Shown: piece by piece, positions 53,818 to 61,655 of the stretch | How positions within the stretch are numbered: position 1 is the first letter of the stretch | Layout: the number at the start of each line of letters is the position of its first letter | NCBI RefSeq assembly: GCF_026241315.1 | Contig: NZ_JAPHNA010000007.1 | Coordinates: 1-64,000 of the forward strand | Length of the DNA: 64,000 nucleotides | Direction of reading: 5' to 3' | From: Campylobacter sp. MIT 21-1684 | GTDB taxonomy: Bacteria > Campylobacterota > Campylobacteria > Campylobacterales > Campylobacteraceae | The notes under the pieces: model-generated | Database searches by the model: none | Told to the model about the DNA's origin: nothing | Seen by the model: only the letters and a program-made list of their open reading frames with translations | Translations under genes and position numbers: made by a program

Positions 53818-55005
53818 TTGGTTTCTTATGAAAAAAGTTTAGAAATTCTCTCTTCTCATTTGCAAGCCTATGAGAAAATTGAAAAAATCGCTATAACACA
53901 ATGTTTAGATCGCATCTTAGCTCAAAATATATACGCGCCAAGAAACTGCCCTGAATTTGAAACTGCAGCAATGGATGGTTATGCAATAAAATTTGAGGAT
54001 CAGAATCAAACTTTAAAAATTTTAGGTTCTGTTGAAGCTGGAGCTTTACCATTTTGTACCGTTCAGAATGGTCAATGCGTCAAAACTTTCACAGGTTCTT
54101 TGATGAGTGAAGGTACTGATACGCTTATTCCTCTTGAAAATGTTGAAATACAAGATGGTACAATTCTCATCAAAGAAATTGTAAAAAAAGGCTTTGCTGT
54201 AAGAAAAATCGCGGAAAGTTATTCTAAAGGCGAACTTTTACTTACTCAAGGCACAAAACTCGGATATAGCGAACTTGCTCTCTTAGCTGAACTTGGCTTT
54301 TTTCACATTAGTGTTTTTATTAAACCTATAATTGGAATTCTAAGCAGTGGAAATGAAATTAAAGATTTAGGAGAAAACTTAGAACATCCTGCTCAAATTC
54401 GCTCTTGCAATCATATTGCTTTATCAAATTTAGCACAAAAATTTGGTTGTGAGACGAGAATATTTCCATTTATACACGATGATGTAAATCTTGCAAAAAA
54501 TGCCTTAAAAAATGCTCTTTCTTGTTGCGATATATTAGTTACAACAGGAGGAGTTTCTGTTGGAGATTTTGATTGTATAAAAATGGCACTTAAAGAGTAT
54601 AAACTTCTTATTGACAAGGTAGATATAAAACCGGGAAAACATATTAAAATCGCTCAAGTCTCTCAAAAATTTCTTGTTGCTCTCCCGGGTTTTCCCTATT
54701 CAGCTATCGTAACATTTTGCCTTTATGTCAAAGAAATTGTCTCTTTTTGGCTTTTACAAAAGAAAGAATCTCTTTGCAGGGCATTTTTAGAACAAACATA
54801 TAAGAAAAAAAGCCCGCATTTTGAATTTGTAGCTTGCAATGTGAATTTCAAAGACGGAAAAATCGTTGCAAATTTAGAAGGAAAAAAACAAGGCTCAAGC
54901 GCAATCATTACAAATCTTAATAATAAAGCAGCCTTAATGCTTGTACCAAAGGATAGTAAAGAAGTACAAAAAGGAAGTTTAGTAGAAGTTTTTTTTCTGC
55001 CTTAA
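53818..55005 (+). CDS. moeA: Molybdopterin molybdenumtransferase MoeA
   Basis: MoeA inserts molybdate into adenylylated molybdopterin. The 395-residue protein has the MoeA N-terminal region (QNIYAPRNCPEFETAAMDGYAIKFED), FTGSLMSEGTDTLIPLEN, the MoCF-binding core (IGILSSGNEIKDLG, DILVTTGGVSVGDFDCIK) and KVDIKPGKHIKIA. The start is a TTG about 10 nt after AAAGGAG; no ATG is close. Last gene of the moaD-moaE-moeA run. In C. jejuni the CRISPR-Cas locus follows; here an HDOD gene does. Confidence 0.94.
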   Translation: MVSYEKSLEILSSHLQAYEKIEKIAITQCLDRILAQNIYAPRNCPEFETAAMDGYAIKFEDQNQTLKILGSVEAGALPFCTVQNGQCVKTFTGSLMSEGTDTLIPLENVEIQDGTILIKEIVKKGFAVRKIAESYSKGELLLTQGTKLGYSELALLAELGFFHISVFIKPIIGILSSGNEIKDLGENLEHPAQIRSCNHIALSNLAQKFGCETRIFPFIHDDVNLAKNALKNALSCCDILVTTGGVSVGDFDCIKMALKEYKLLIDKVDIKPGKHIKIAQVSQKFLVALPGFPYSAIVTFCLYVKEIVSFWLLQKKESLCRAFLEQTYKKKSPHFEFVACNVNFKDGKIVANLEGKKQGSSAIITNLNNKAALMLVPKDSKEVQKGSLVEVFFLP

Positions 55006-55074
55006 GTTTAAAAATTAACACTGTTTAAAAAAACATTTTAGGATAATAAAGAATTAAGTAAATTCAATTTTAGC

Positions 55075-55080
55075 TATAAT
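55075..55080 (+). promoter_or_regulatory. -10 box upstream of the HDOD gene
   Basis: TATAAT preceded by GC, 50 nt before the HDOD ATG; AAGGA follows at the ribosome site. Confidence 0.5.
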
Positions 55081-55129
55081 ATCGCTATTTTGATTATTAA
55101 TCGTTTAAAGCAAGATAAGGACACAATCA

Positions 55130-55993
55130 ATGAATACAGATATAAATGAGTTGTTATTACAAAGCGTCGCAGAGTTGCCTCCTTTGCCCGATACTGTAAA
55201 TAAACTAAAAAAATACATCAATGAAGCGGGTTCTAATGCAGAAACAAGTAAAATAGTAGAAATTATCTCAAGCGACCCTTTAGTAACAGCAAAACTTCTA
55301 CAACTAGCAAATTCGCCTTATTATGGTTTTTCAAGAGAAATTTCTACAATAACTCAAGTTATTACTTTACTTGGAATTAACAATGTCAAGAATATCATCA
55401 TTGCTGATTGTATAAAAGAAAACTTCACAATCGATGTTTCACCATATGGTTTAGACACATATAATTTTCTTAATGCTTGTAGCGATGAAATAAGTTTTAT
55501 CTCAAATTGGCTTAATGACGAGGATAAAAATCTTTCTCATCTTCTTGTCCCTTGTGCTATGCTTTTAAGACTTGGTATAGTAATTTTTTCAAATTTTCTT
55601 ATTCAAAATGGCAAAGATAAAGAATTTCTAACTTTTTTAAAAAAGAATAAATTTGATGATATTTCTGTAATAGAAAATGAATTTTTTGGTGTTGATCACA
55701 TTTCATTTTTAGGCTTCTTGTTGTATCGTTGGAATTTTGATGAAACTTTAATTGAAAGCATTTGTTTTGTCCGTACCCCGCATTCTGCAAGCAAACAAGT
55801 AAAAAAATCTGCCTATGCTTTGGCTATAATAGATCATATTTTTGCTCCTTATAACGGATCCTCTCCTTTCAATATTCGTGCTGCCTTAGCTTTAATCAAA
55901 GAGGCTGTGCATAAAGGTATTTATTTTAATGTAGAAAATTTTCTTGAAAAACTCCCTAGCAAAGCAAAAGAGAATCTCAAAAAAAGAGAATGA
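55130..55993 (+). CDS. HDOD-domain signalling protein
   Basis: A 287-residue HDOD protein, a degenerate relative of HD-GYP phosphodiesterases used in output or regulation. The domain starts at AELPPLPDTVNKLKKYI and has SDPLVTAKLLQLANSPYYGFSREISTITQVITLLG, the family pattern, with no HD metal pair in the expected place. No other domain is fused. C. jejuni Cj0248 is the likely counterpart, with a reported role in motility; I recall this only loosely. A separate promoter is likely at 55075-55080. Confidence 0.9.
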   Translation: MNTDINELLLQSVAELPPLPDTVNKLKKYINEAGSNAETSKIVEIISSDPLVTAKLLQLANSPYYGFSREISTITQVITLLGINNVKNIIIADCIKENFTIDVSPYGLDTYNFLNACSDEISFISNWLNDEDKNLSHLLVPCAMLLRLGIVIFSNFLIQNGKDKEFLTFLKKNKFDDISVIENEFFGVDHISFLGFLLYRWNFDETLIESICFVRTPHSASKQVKKSAYALAIIDHIFAPYNGSSPFNIRAALALIKEAVHKGIYFNVENFLEKLPSKAKENLKKRE

Positions 55994-56011
55994 AACTTTG
56001 TGTCTTAAAAA

Positions 56012-56488
56012 ATGAAAAGTATTGTGTTACCCCCAAATGAGTTTTTAGATCATTATGTGCTAAATACAGAATTCCATCATTTAGCCGGAATTTCAAAAAA
56101 TGCCTATAAATTTTGGAAAAAAGTAGAGATTGGAAGATACCAAGGCACACGAATAATATTTTTACATAAAAATTGCATTTTAGAAAAACACTACAACAGC
56201 TTAAAAAAATGTAGCGACTTAAGTGGTTTTGTTCTTGCAAGTGCTTTTTGTTCTTTTACTACACTCTCACCTTCACATCTAGTAAAAAAAAATAATTCTT
56301 CTATTTACAAACTTTTAGAACTCAAAGAAGTATGCGGAATTAAATTTGTCAATCTCAAAGCTTTTTATGAGCTATTACAGCTTGATTACAATAAACATAT
56401 TTATATAGAAAAATGTCGCTTTTTTTCTCCTACACCTTTTGAAAAACGAATCAAAATCACTGATACAATGTGTGTTGGATACTATTAA
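56012..56488 (+). CDS. Unknown protein beside the HDOD gene
   Basis: A 158-residue soluble protein not recognised. It begins MKSIVLPPNEFLDHYVLN, with no signal peptide or membrane segment, and includes a basic stretch and three Cys. The segment AGISKNAYKFWKKVEIGR is helical and recalls an excisionase- or MerR-like N-terminus, but this is a guess. It starts 18 nt after the HDOD stop and overlaps the convergent MFS gene end by 4 nt, so it is probably read with the HDOD gene; C. jejuni keeps the same pair. Confidence 0.65.
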   Translation: MKSIVLPPNEFLDHYVLNTEFHHLAGISKNAYKFWKKVEIGRYQGTRIIFLHKNCILEKHYNSLKKCSDLSGFVLASAFCSFTTLSPSHLVKKNNSSIYKLLELKEVCGIKFVNLKAFYELLQLDYNKHIYIEKCRFFSPTPFEKRIKITDTMCVGYY

Positions 56489-57774
56489 CCAAGTCTTTTA
56501 CGCACCAAACAAGCAACAAGCAAAGCAATAAAAGCTAAGAATAAAACATAAAAACTAAGAAAAAATCTGCTCCAATGCTCTAAATTCTCTAAAGCATAAC
56601 TATGCAAGATAGTAAGAAGTTGCGGTGTGAAACCTCCGGCTATAGCATAAGCGATATTATATGAAAAGGAAAGTCCTGAAAAACGAACTTTTGTATCAAA
56701 AAGCCCGCTCATAATAAGGGGGCAAAAATTCGTAATTCCCGCTGAAAAACAAGTCATAAGGTAAAAAATTACAACATTTTGTAAAGAAGGTTTTAGAGCA
56801 TAAAAAACATTAAAATAACAAAAACTTGAAATCCCAAGCAAGAATGCAAAGAAAGAACATATTACAAAAATTCCAAATTTATCAGACAAATACCCGCTGA
56901 AAATACAACCAAAACAAGCAAATACTATCCCTAACATTTGTAAATAAATTCTCTCTAAAGTACTAATTTCTAAAGTACTTTGCACGAAATTTGGCATTAT
57001 TAAAATAAAAATAACAACACAACCTGTTAAAACCCAAGTAATAAGCATAGAAACAAACACTTCAAACTTAGCACTCTTAAGTACTTCTTTTAAAGGAAAA
57101 TTCTCTATACTCTTTTCTTGTTGAATTTGTTTAAAAACAGGAGTTTCTTGTAAAAATCTCCTTAAATACAAAGAGATAATACCAAAAATTCCTCCTAGAA
57201 AAAATGGTACTCTCCAAGCCCAAGCGTGAAGCTCTTCTTGAGTGTAAAGTACATTCATAATCAAAGAAACTACACTACCAAGTAAAATTCCACCAACAAC
57301 ACAAGCAGTTAAAACACCTAGATATATCCCTTTTTTATTCTCTGGAGCGTGCTCTGTAACAAAAACCCAAGCTCCGGGCAATTCTCCACCAATAGCTATG
57401 CCTTGAAAAATTCGTATAAGAAGTAAAAGTACAGGAGCCGCATATCCTATACTTTCAAAACCGGGTAAAAAAGCTAATAAAAAAGTAGGAAGTACCATAA
57501 GTAAAATACTAAGCACAAACATATTTTTACGACCAAATTTATCTCCAAAATGTGCCATTACAATACCGCCTAAAGGACGTGCCAAATATCCCGCGGCAAA
57601 AGTTCCATAAGTATTTAAAACCTTCCAAAATTCACTTAAATCGTGTGGAAAAAAATGCTGTGAAATGAAATTTGCAAAAAATACAAAAATAATAAAATCA
57701 TAGAATTCTAAAGTTCCACCTAAAGAGGAAAGTCCTAAAATTTTTACATCATTTTTGCTTAAATGTTTTTGCAC
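56485..57774 (-). CDS. MFS transporter of the metabolite:H+ symporter type
   Basis: A 429-residue protein with 12 predicted membrane segments. The N-terminal GGTLEFYDFIIFVFFANF and LARPLGGIVMAHFGDKFGRKNMF are typical of the MHS branch (KgtP, ProP, citrate and shikimate carriers), and RIFQGIAIGGELPGAWVFVTEHAPE is the second signature. The substrate is likely an organic or amino acid but cannot be told. Its ATG is 2 nt after the stop of the acidic protein gene at 57777-57920, and the two are in one direction. Confidence 0.88.
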   Translation of the reverse strand: MQKHLSKNDVKILGLSSLGGTLEFYDFIIFVFFANFISQHFFPHDLSEFWKVLNTYGTFAAGYLARPLGGIVMAHFGDKFGRKNMFVLSILLMVLPTFLLAFLPGFESIGYAAPVLLLLIRIFQGIAIGGELPGAWVFVTEHAPENKKGIYLGVLTACVVGGILLGSVVSLIMNVLYTQEELHAWAWRVPFFLGGIFGIISLYLRRFLQETPVFKQIQQEKSIENFPLKEVLKSAKFEVFVSMLITWVLTGCVVIFILIMPNFVQSTLEISTLERIYLQMLGIVFACFGCIFSGYLSDKFGIFVICSFFAFLLGISSFCYFNVFYALKPSLQNVVIFYLMTCFSAGITNFCPLIMSGLFDTKVRFSGLSFSYNIAYAIAGGFTPQLLTILHSYALENLEHWSRFFLSFYVLFLAFIALLVACLVRKRLG

Positions 57775-57776
57775 TT

Positions 57777-57920
57777 TTACTCCATTTCATAGAATTCATC
57801 ATCGCTGTCATCGTTGTATTCATAGTCATCTTCATCATAAAGATACGTTTTATTGTATTCATCACTTTCTTGTTCTTCATCATCAAACTCATTATAATCA
57901 AGTTCATCATCATAACCCAT
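57777..57920 (-). CDS. Highly acidic 47-residue protein
   Basis: A short frame with AAGGA correctly spaced from the ATG. The product has 13 Asp, 11 Glu and 8 Tyr among 47 residues and a single Lys, no Arg or His; it is repetitive, with DD, DE and DDYEYN motifs. C. jejuni encodes a similar 'highly acidic protein' at this location (recalled as cj0251c). Such a protein would be unfolded and strongly anionic; binding to metal ions or a basic partner, or mimicking DNA, are guesses. The MFS gene starts 2 nt after its stop. Confidence 0.8.
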   Translation of the reverse strand: MGYDDELDYNEFDDEEQESDEYNKTYLYDEDDYEYNDDSDDEFYEME

Positions 57921-57979
57921 TACTTTTCCTTCATTATTAAAATAAAAATATATTTTAGCTGAAATTTGACTGCTTTTGC

Positions 57980-57985
57980 TATAAT
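57980..57985 (+). promoter_or_regulatory. moaC operon -10 box
   Basis: TATAAT preceded by GC, 24 nt before the moaC ATG, with AGGA at 58001-58004 as ribosome site. Shared divergent region with the acidic protein gene. Confidence 0.55.
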
Positions 57986-58009
57986 TTTATATTTTTAACA
58001 AGGAAAAAA

Positions 58010-58486
58010 ATGAAATTAACACATTTAGATAAAAACAATACTCCAAGAATGGTTGATGTAAGTAAAAAAGATATTAGTACAAGACAAGCAAGTGCAAGTG
58101 GTATTATAAGTATGAATCCACAAGCTTTTCAAGCTATTAAAGAAAATTCAATCAAAAAAGGACCTGTTTTACAAACAGCTATCACAGCAGCTATTATGGG
58201 CACAAAAAAAACAAGTCAGCTTATACCAATGTGTCATCCTTTAATGATTTCTAACGTTCAAACTCAAATCACTGAACTCAATGAACTTTGTGCTTTCAAA
58301 CTCAAAGTGAGTGTAAAATGTGAAGGGAAAACAGGAGTAGAAATGGAAGCACTTACAGGAGTAAGCATAGGACTTTTAACTATTTATGATATGGTAAAAG
58401 CTATTGATAAAACAATGACAATAAGTCAAATAGTACTTGAAAGCAAAAAAGGTGGTAAAAGTGGTACATTTATGCGAACTGAATAA
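58010..58486 (+). CDS. moaC: Cyclic pyranopterin monophosphate synthase MoaC
   Basis: MoaC makes cyclic pyranopterin phosphate from the MoaA product, the first stage of molybdenum cofactor synthesis. The 158-residue protein contains [24 protein letters not shown] and [24 protein letters not shown], both strongly conserved, and KGGKSGTF at the end. Length is normal. The next gene starts within its last codons. Confidence 0.96.
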   Translation: MKLTHLDKNNTPRMVDVSKKDISTRQASASGIISMNPQAFQAIKENSIKKGPVLQTAITAAIMGTKKTSQLIPMCHPLMISNVQTQITELNELCAFKLKVSVKCEGKTGVEMEALTGVSIGLLTIYDMVKAIDKTMTISQIVLESKKGGKSGTFMRTE

Positions 58487-58724
58487 AGAAGCTCTTATCT
58501 CCTACCCGCTCTTTTGGGAATATAAAGTCATTCTCGCGACTAATAAAGACGTACAACAATGCTTTAAAAAACTTTTAAAAGAAAAAGAATTTACATTTGA
58601 ACACTCCCATACAAGTAAAAATGGCAGATACGAAAGCTACAAATTAAGTGTTTTTGTACATAATAAAGAAGAACGACTTGAAATTTTTGAAAAATTAAAA
58701 ACCCATTCTCAATTTGTATTGTAA
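58461..58724 (+). CDS. DUF493 (YbeD-like) protein
   Basis: An 87-residue protein of the UPF0250 family: short ferredoxin-like domain with [15 protein letters not shown] and the end [21 protein letters not shown] set the start at GTG 58461, 8 nt after AAGG; an upstream TTG at 58437 would run deep into moaC and is less likely. The start overlaps moaC by 26 nt. E. coli YbeD is of unknown biochemical role. C. jejuni keeps the pair. Confidence 0.75.
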   Translation: MVHLCELNKEALISYPLFWEYKVILATNKDVQQCFKKLLKEKEFTFEHSHTSKNGRYESYKLSVFVHNKEERLEIFEKLKTHSQFVL

Positions 58725-58732
58725 GGAAAACG

Positions 58733-59857
58733 ATGAAAAATACTTTGATTATCTTTGAAAATTCTGTGTTAAATACTGAAAAAAAAGAGGTGAAAACTTT
58801 GCTTGAGGATTTAAGTTTCAATCTTGCAAGCAAACAAATTAGTCAAAATCCACACAAAACACAAGAAATTCTCGATACTCTTTTACTTAACTTTCTCACC
58901 ATACTAAAAAAACTTGAACTTTTTAATGATGAAAATGTAACTAAAATCATTCGAGGTTTAACAAAAGCAAGTGTACAAGACATTCAAAATTCTCTTTACA
59001 AAAACCTCAATGAAGCTGAAATTTTAAAGAAACAAATCCAAAATCAAAAGATAGCACTTAAAAATCAAATCAGCAAACATTTTCTTGAATTTGAAAATAT
59101 TTTACAAAAAAATGGCTTTATAGATGATTTAAAACAAGGTTTAAACGATGCTATCTTATTTGATATTGAAACGCTAGGAATTCTCAAAGAAACAGCAGAA
59201 AGTGCTTTTCTTATAACGCTTGAAAAGGCTGAAGATATAGAATTTACAAGCGGTGAAATCGCTAAAAGTCTTGTCTATAATGCTATTTGTGAAGCACATT
59301 TTGAAAAAGAAAGAATACTGCGAATTTCAAATATTATCTTAAATACAGCCTTTGAACTTGCAAATGAATCAATGGCATATGCAAAAGATTTGTGTTTAGG
59401 TGCTATAAAAGGCACTCAAGAAGGTATAAGTTTTGCAATGGAAAAATTTAAAAATTCTTTTAAATACGCGCAATTTGAAGAGGATTTACATCTTAAAAAC
59501 AAAGAACTTATAGGAATTGAAGATGATTTTATCGCTTTATTAAAAACCGAACTTACAAAACAAGATAATCCTTGCAAAGATATAATAAAAAATCTCTTAG
59601 AACAAGAATTTGATAATCTTTTTACTAAATTTAAACGTCTAGCAAATGAGAGTAGAGAACAACTTGTTTTTGCTTTAAATGAAATAAAGCAAAATCCAAA
59701 AATTAGTGATTTCACTCTGTTTGGATATAAACAACTTCTCCATTCCAAACAAGAAATGATAAAAGAAAAATACAAAGACTTTAACGCTCAAAAAGCTAAA
59801 AAACTTGGTGTAAGACTTTGGGAAAATGCAAAAAATATACTCAAAAAACAAAAATGA
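58733..59857 (+). CDS. Unknown long helical protein
   Basis: A 374-residue soluble protein, almost entirely helical by composition, with Leu/Lys/Glu/Asn heptads and no membrane segment or signal peptide. It carries no known catalytic motif. Helical repeats such as QIQNQKIALKNQISKHFLEFENIL suggest coiled coils. AAGGA lies before the ATG. It follows the DUF493 gene by 8 nt, in line with C. jejuni (cj0254 region, from memory). Structural or adaptor role is possible; function unknown. Confidence 0.65.
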   Translation: MKNTLIIFENSVLNTEKKEVKTLLEDLSFNLASKQISQNPHKTQEILDTLLLNFLTILKKLELFNDENVTKIIRGLTKASVQDIQNSLYKNLNEAEILKKQIQNQKIALKNQISKHFLEFENILQKNGFIDDLKQGLNDAILFDIETLGILKETAESAFLITLEKAEDIEFTSGEIAKSLVYNAICEAHFEKERILRISNIILNTAFELANESMAYAKDLCLGAIKGTQEGISFAMEKFKNSFKYAQFEEDLHLKNKELIGIEDDFIALLKTELTKQDNPCKDIIKNLLEQEFDNLFTKFKRLANESREQLVFALNEIKQNPKISDFTLFGYKQLLHSKQEMIKEKYKDFNAQKAKKLGVRLWENAKNILKKQK

Positions 59858-59865
59858 GTTTATGA

Positions 59866-59940
59866 AAAAAAGCAAAAAATTATGCCAAATACAGCAAAGA
59901 TCTAAATCAAATTGAAAAATTTATCTCAAAAGGACTATAA
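59866..59940 (+). other. Short open frame, possible gene remnant
   Basis: Between the helical protein and pyrC a 24-codon frame with no start codon (KKAKNYAKYSKDLNQIEKF then ISKGL and TAA) looks like the C-terminus of a protein. It is too short to be confident; the rest of the 204-bp gap holds nothing seen. Confidence 0.2.
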
Positions 59941-60061
59941 AATTATAATCTTTTAAATTATGTTTCTTTGTAGTGTTTCACAAAAAAGCTCAATACATTG
60001 TCTTTTAAAGAGTGCAAACAATTACAAAATGAAGCCGCAGTTTTCTAATACAATTTCAATA

Positions 60062-61066
60062 TTATAGTTCTTGAAATTGCAACAAACATCCAGCCATAAA
60101 AGGTACGAGTTCATTATTTTCGTCTTTGTAACTTTGAGGCACTTGCCATTCTTGTTGCTTTAAATGGACAATTTTTTCCTTTTGAAATTTAAAATTGTAA
60201 ATTCTGATTGCATTTTCACTAAGAAATTTCTGCAAATTATCCTGATTTGAATGTTTTGTAAAAAGTTCAGCCAAAAGACTTAAAGCGACAGGAGAGCTAA
60301 AAATTCCAGCAGCACAAGCACAGCATTCTTTTTGTGAGATAAGATGAGGAGCACTATCACTTCCAAACATCACTTTTTCAAAACCGGAAAATGCAAGCTC
60401 ACATAAAGCCTCTTTGTCTTTATACGTCTTTGCTATTGGTTTGCAAAAAAGATGAGGGTTTAAATTCGAACCTAAAACATCATCTAAAGTAAGAATCAAA
60501 TGATGTAAAGTAATGGTTGCATACAAATTTTCATAATCTTTTACAAGTCTAGCAAGCTTTTGGGTGCTAATATGCTCCATTACAATCTTTAGCTTTGGAA
60601 AATGCTTTGCAAGGTTTTGATAAATGGCAGCAAAATTACTTTCTCTATCCATTACAAAATCATTTGTTTCCCCGTGTACAAGCAAAGGAATCTCAAGCGC
60701 ACTCATAACTTCAAGGGTTGGTTTTAATCTCTCAAGGTCAAAACTACTCACTCCTTGAGTAGAATTTGTTGTAATACCTGCAGGATAAAGTTTGATACCA
60801 AAAAGTTCTGTTTTAGCTTCTTCTAAAAATCGTTCATCATAGTTTTGAAAAAACAGTGTCATCAACGGTGTAAAATTCTCGTCTTTACTTGCTTTTATAA
60901 TTCTTTGTTTATAAGCTTTTAAAGAAGGTAAATCACAGAGTGGAGGAACTAAATTTGGCATTATAACTGCTGCTTTAAAAGAACGTGCTGAAAAAGGCGT
61001 AACAAAATGCAAAAGGGAATTATCTCGTAAATGCAAATGCATATCTAAAGGATTTTTCAGAATCAT
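60062..61066 (-). CDS. pyrC: Dihydroorotase
   Basis: PyrC cyclises carbamoyl-aspartate to dihydroorotate in pyrimidine synthesis. The 334-residue zinc enzyme of the class-II type has HLH in MHLHLRDNSLL (His10, His12), the carboxylated lysine region FGIKLYPAGITT, histidines in VMEHISTQKLARL and HHLILTLDD, and the metal aspartate in MFGSDSAPHL. Its ATG overlaps the small regulator upstream by 4 nt. Last gene of the eptC-dgkA-regulator-pyrC operon. Confidence 0.96.
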   Translation of the reverse strand: MILKNPLDMHLHLRDNSLLHFVTPFSARSFKAAVIMPNLVPPLCDLPSLKAYKQRIIKASKDENFTPLMTLFFQNYDERFLEEAKTELFGIKLYPAGITTNSTQGVSSFDLERLKPTLEVMSALEIPLLVHGETNDFVMDRESNFAAIYQNLAKHFPKLKIVMEHISTQKLARLVKDYENLYATITLHHLILTLDDVLGSNLNPHLFCKPIAKTYKDKEALCELAFSGFEKVMFGSDSAPHLISQKECCACAAGIFSSPVALSLLAELFTKHSNQDNLQKFLSENAIRIYNFKFQKEKIVHLKQQEWQVPQSYKDENNELVPFMAGCLLQFQEL

Positions 61067-61308
61067 AGCTTTTCTCCTATTTTGATTTGATAAAAACCAT
61101 TTTTAAGTTTTTTAAAAAGCTTTTTTTCTTCTAAAAATTTAAAAGTAGCAATAATAGTCGGTTTGCTTTGCTGCAAAATGTTTTCAAGTTCGCTAATCTT
61201 TATAAAAATAAAACCATTTTCATCGCAATTTTGACACAAAAATTCTACAAGCTCAAAACGTTTTTTCCCTAGAATTTCTTGAATAAAACCTTGTAGTCTT
61301 ATATCCAT
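61063..61308 (-). CDS. Small ArsR-like winged-helix protein
   Basis: An 81-residue protein with a helix-turn-helix layout: RLQGFIQEILGKKRFELVEFLCQ, ISELENILQQSKPTIIATFKFLEE (the recognition part) and KLKNGFYQIKIGEKL as wing. I use the ATG at 61308, with AGG 6 nt before; a TTG at 61332 is the other choice. It lacks the CxC metal site of ArsR sensors. The start overlaps dgkA. It may regulate its own operon, but this is a guess; C. jejuni lists an ArsR-type gene here. Confidence 0.6.
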   Translation of the reverse strand: MDIRLQGFIQEILGKKRFELVEFLCQNCDENGFIFIKISELENILQQSKPTIIATFKFLEEKKLFKKLKNGFYQIKIGEKL

Positions 61309-61655
61309 AACGAACCTAAAACAAGTACCCAAGTTATTAAAGCAAGAACTATGCTAAAAAAAACTCCTGCACTTGCACAGTCTTTAGCAATTTTTGCTTT
61401 TTCGTGCCATTCATCAGTGATTAAATCAACACAAGCTTCAACAGCCGAATTAAAAGCCTCCGCAATCAAAATGAAAAACAAAACAGCAATAATAAGCAAA
61501 TGTTCAAACAATGGAAGTGAAAGAAAAAAACTCAAGATAAAAGCCAAAAGTACTACACAAAGCTCTAAACGAAAAGCCTTTTCATTTCGCATCATCGCTT
61601 TAACACCCTCTAAAGCAAACAAAGCATTTTTAAAAAAATGGTACTTTGGTTTCAA
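61299..61655 (-). CDS. dgkA: Diacylglycerol kinase
   Basis: DgkA phosphorylates diacylglycerol released when EptC transfers phosphoethanolamine from lipids; it recycles the lipid. The 118-residue protein has three membrane segments and LFFILIAEAFNSAVEACVDLITDEWHEKAK, the family signature with the catalytic Glu and Asn. The start is TTG, in TTGA overlap with the eptC stop. The pairing with eptC makes sense: EptC makes diacylglycerol and DgkA clears it. Confidence 0.95.
   Translation of the reverse strand: MKPKYHFFKNALFALEGVKAMMRNEKAFRLELCVVLLAFILSFFLSLPLFEHLLIIAVLFFILIAEAFNSAVEACVDLITDEWHEKAKIAKDCASAGVFFSIVLALITWVLVLGSLWI

Noticed and set aside
55006-55129. CRISPR array or tracrRNA after moeA
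   Set aside because: Expected from C. jejuni, but no repeated 20-40 nt unit or cas sequence is present.
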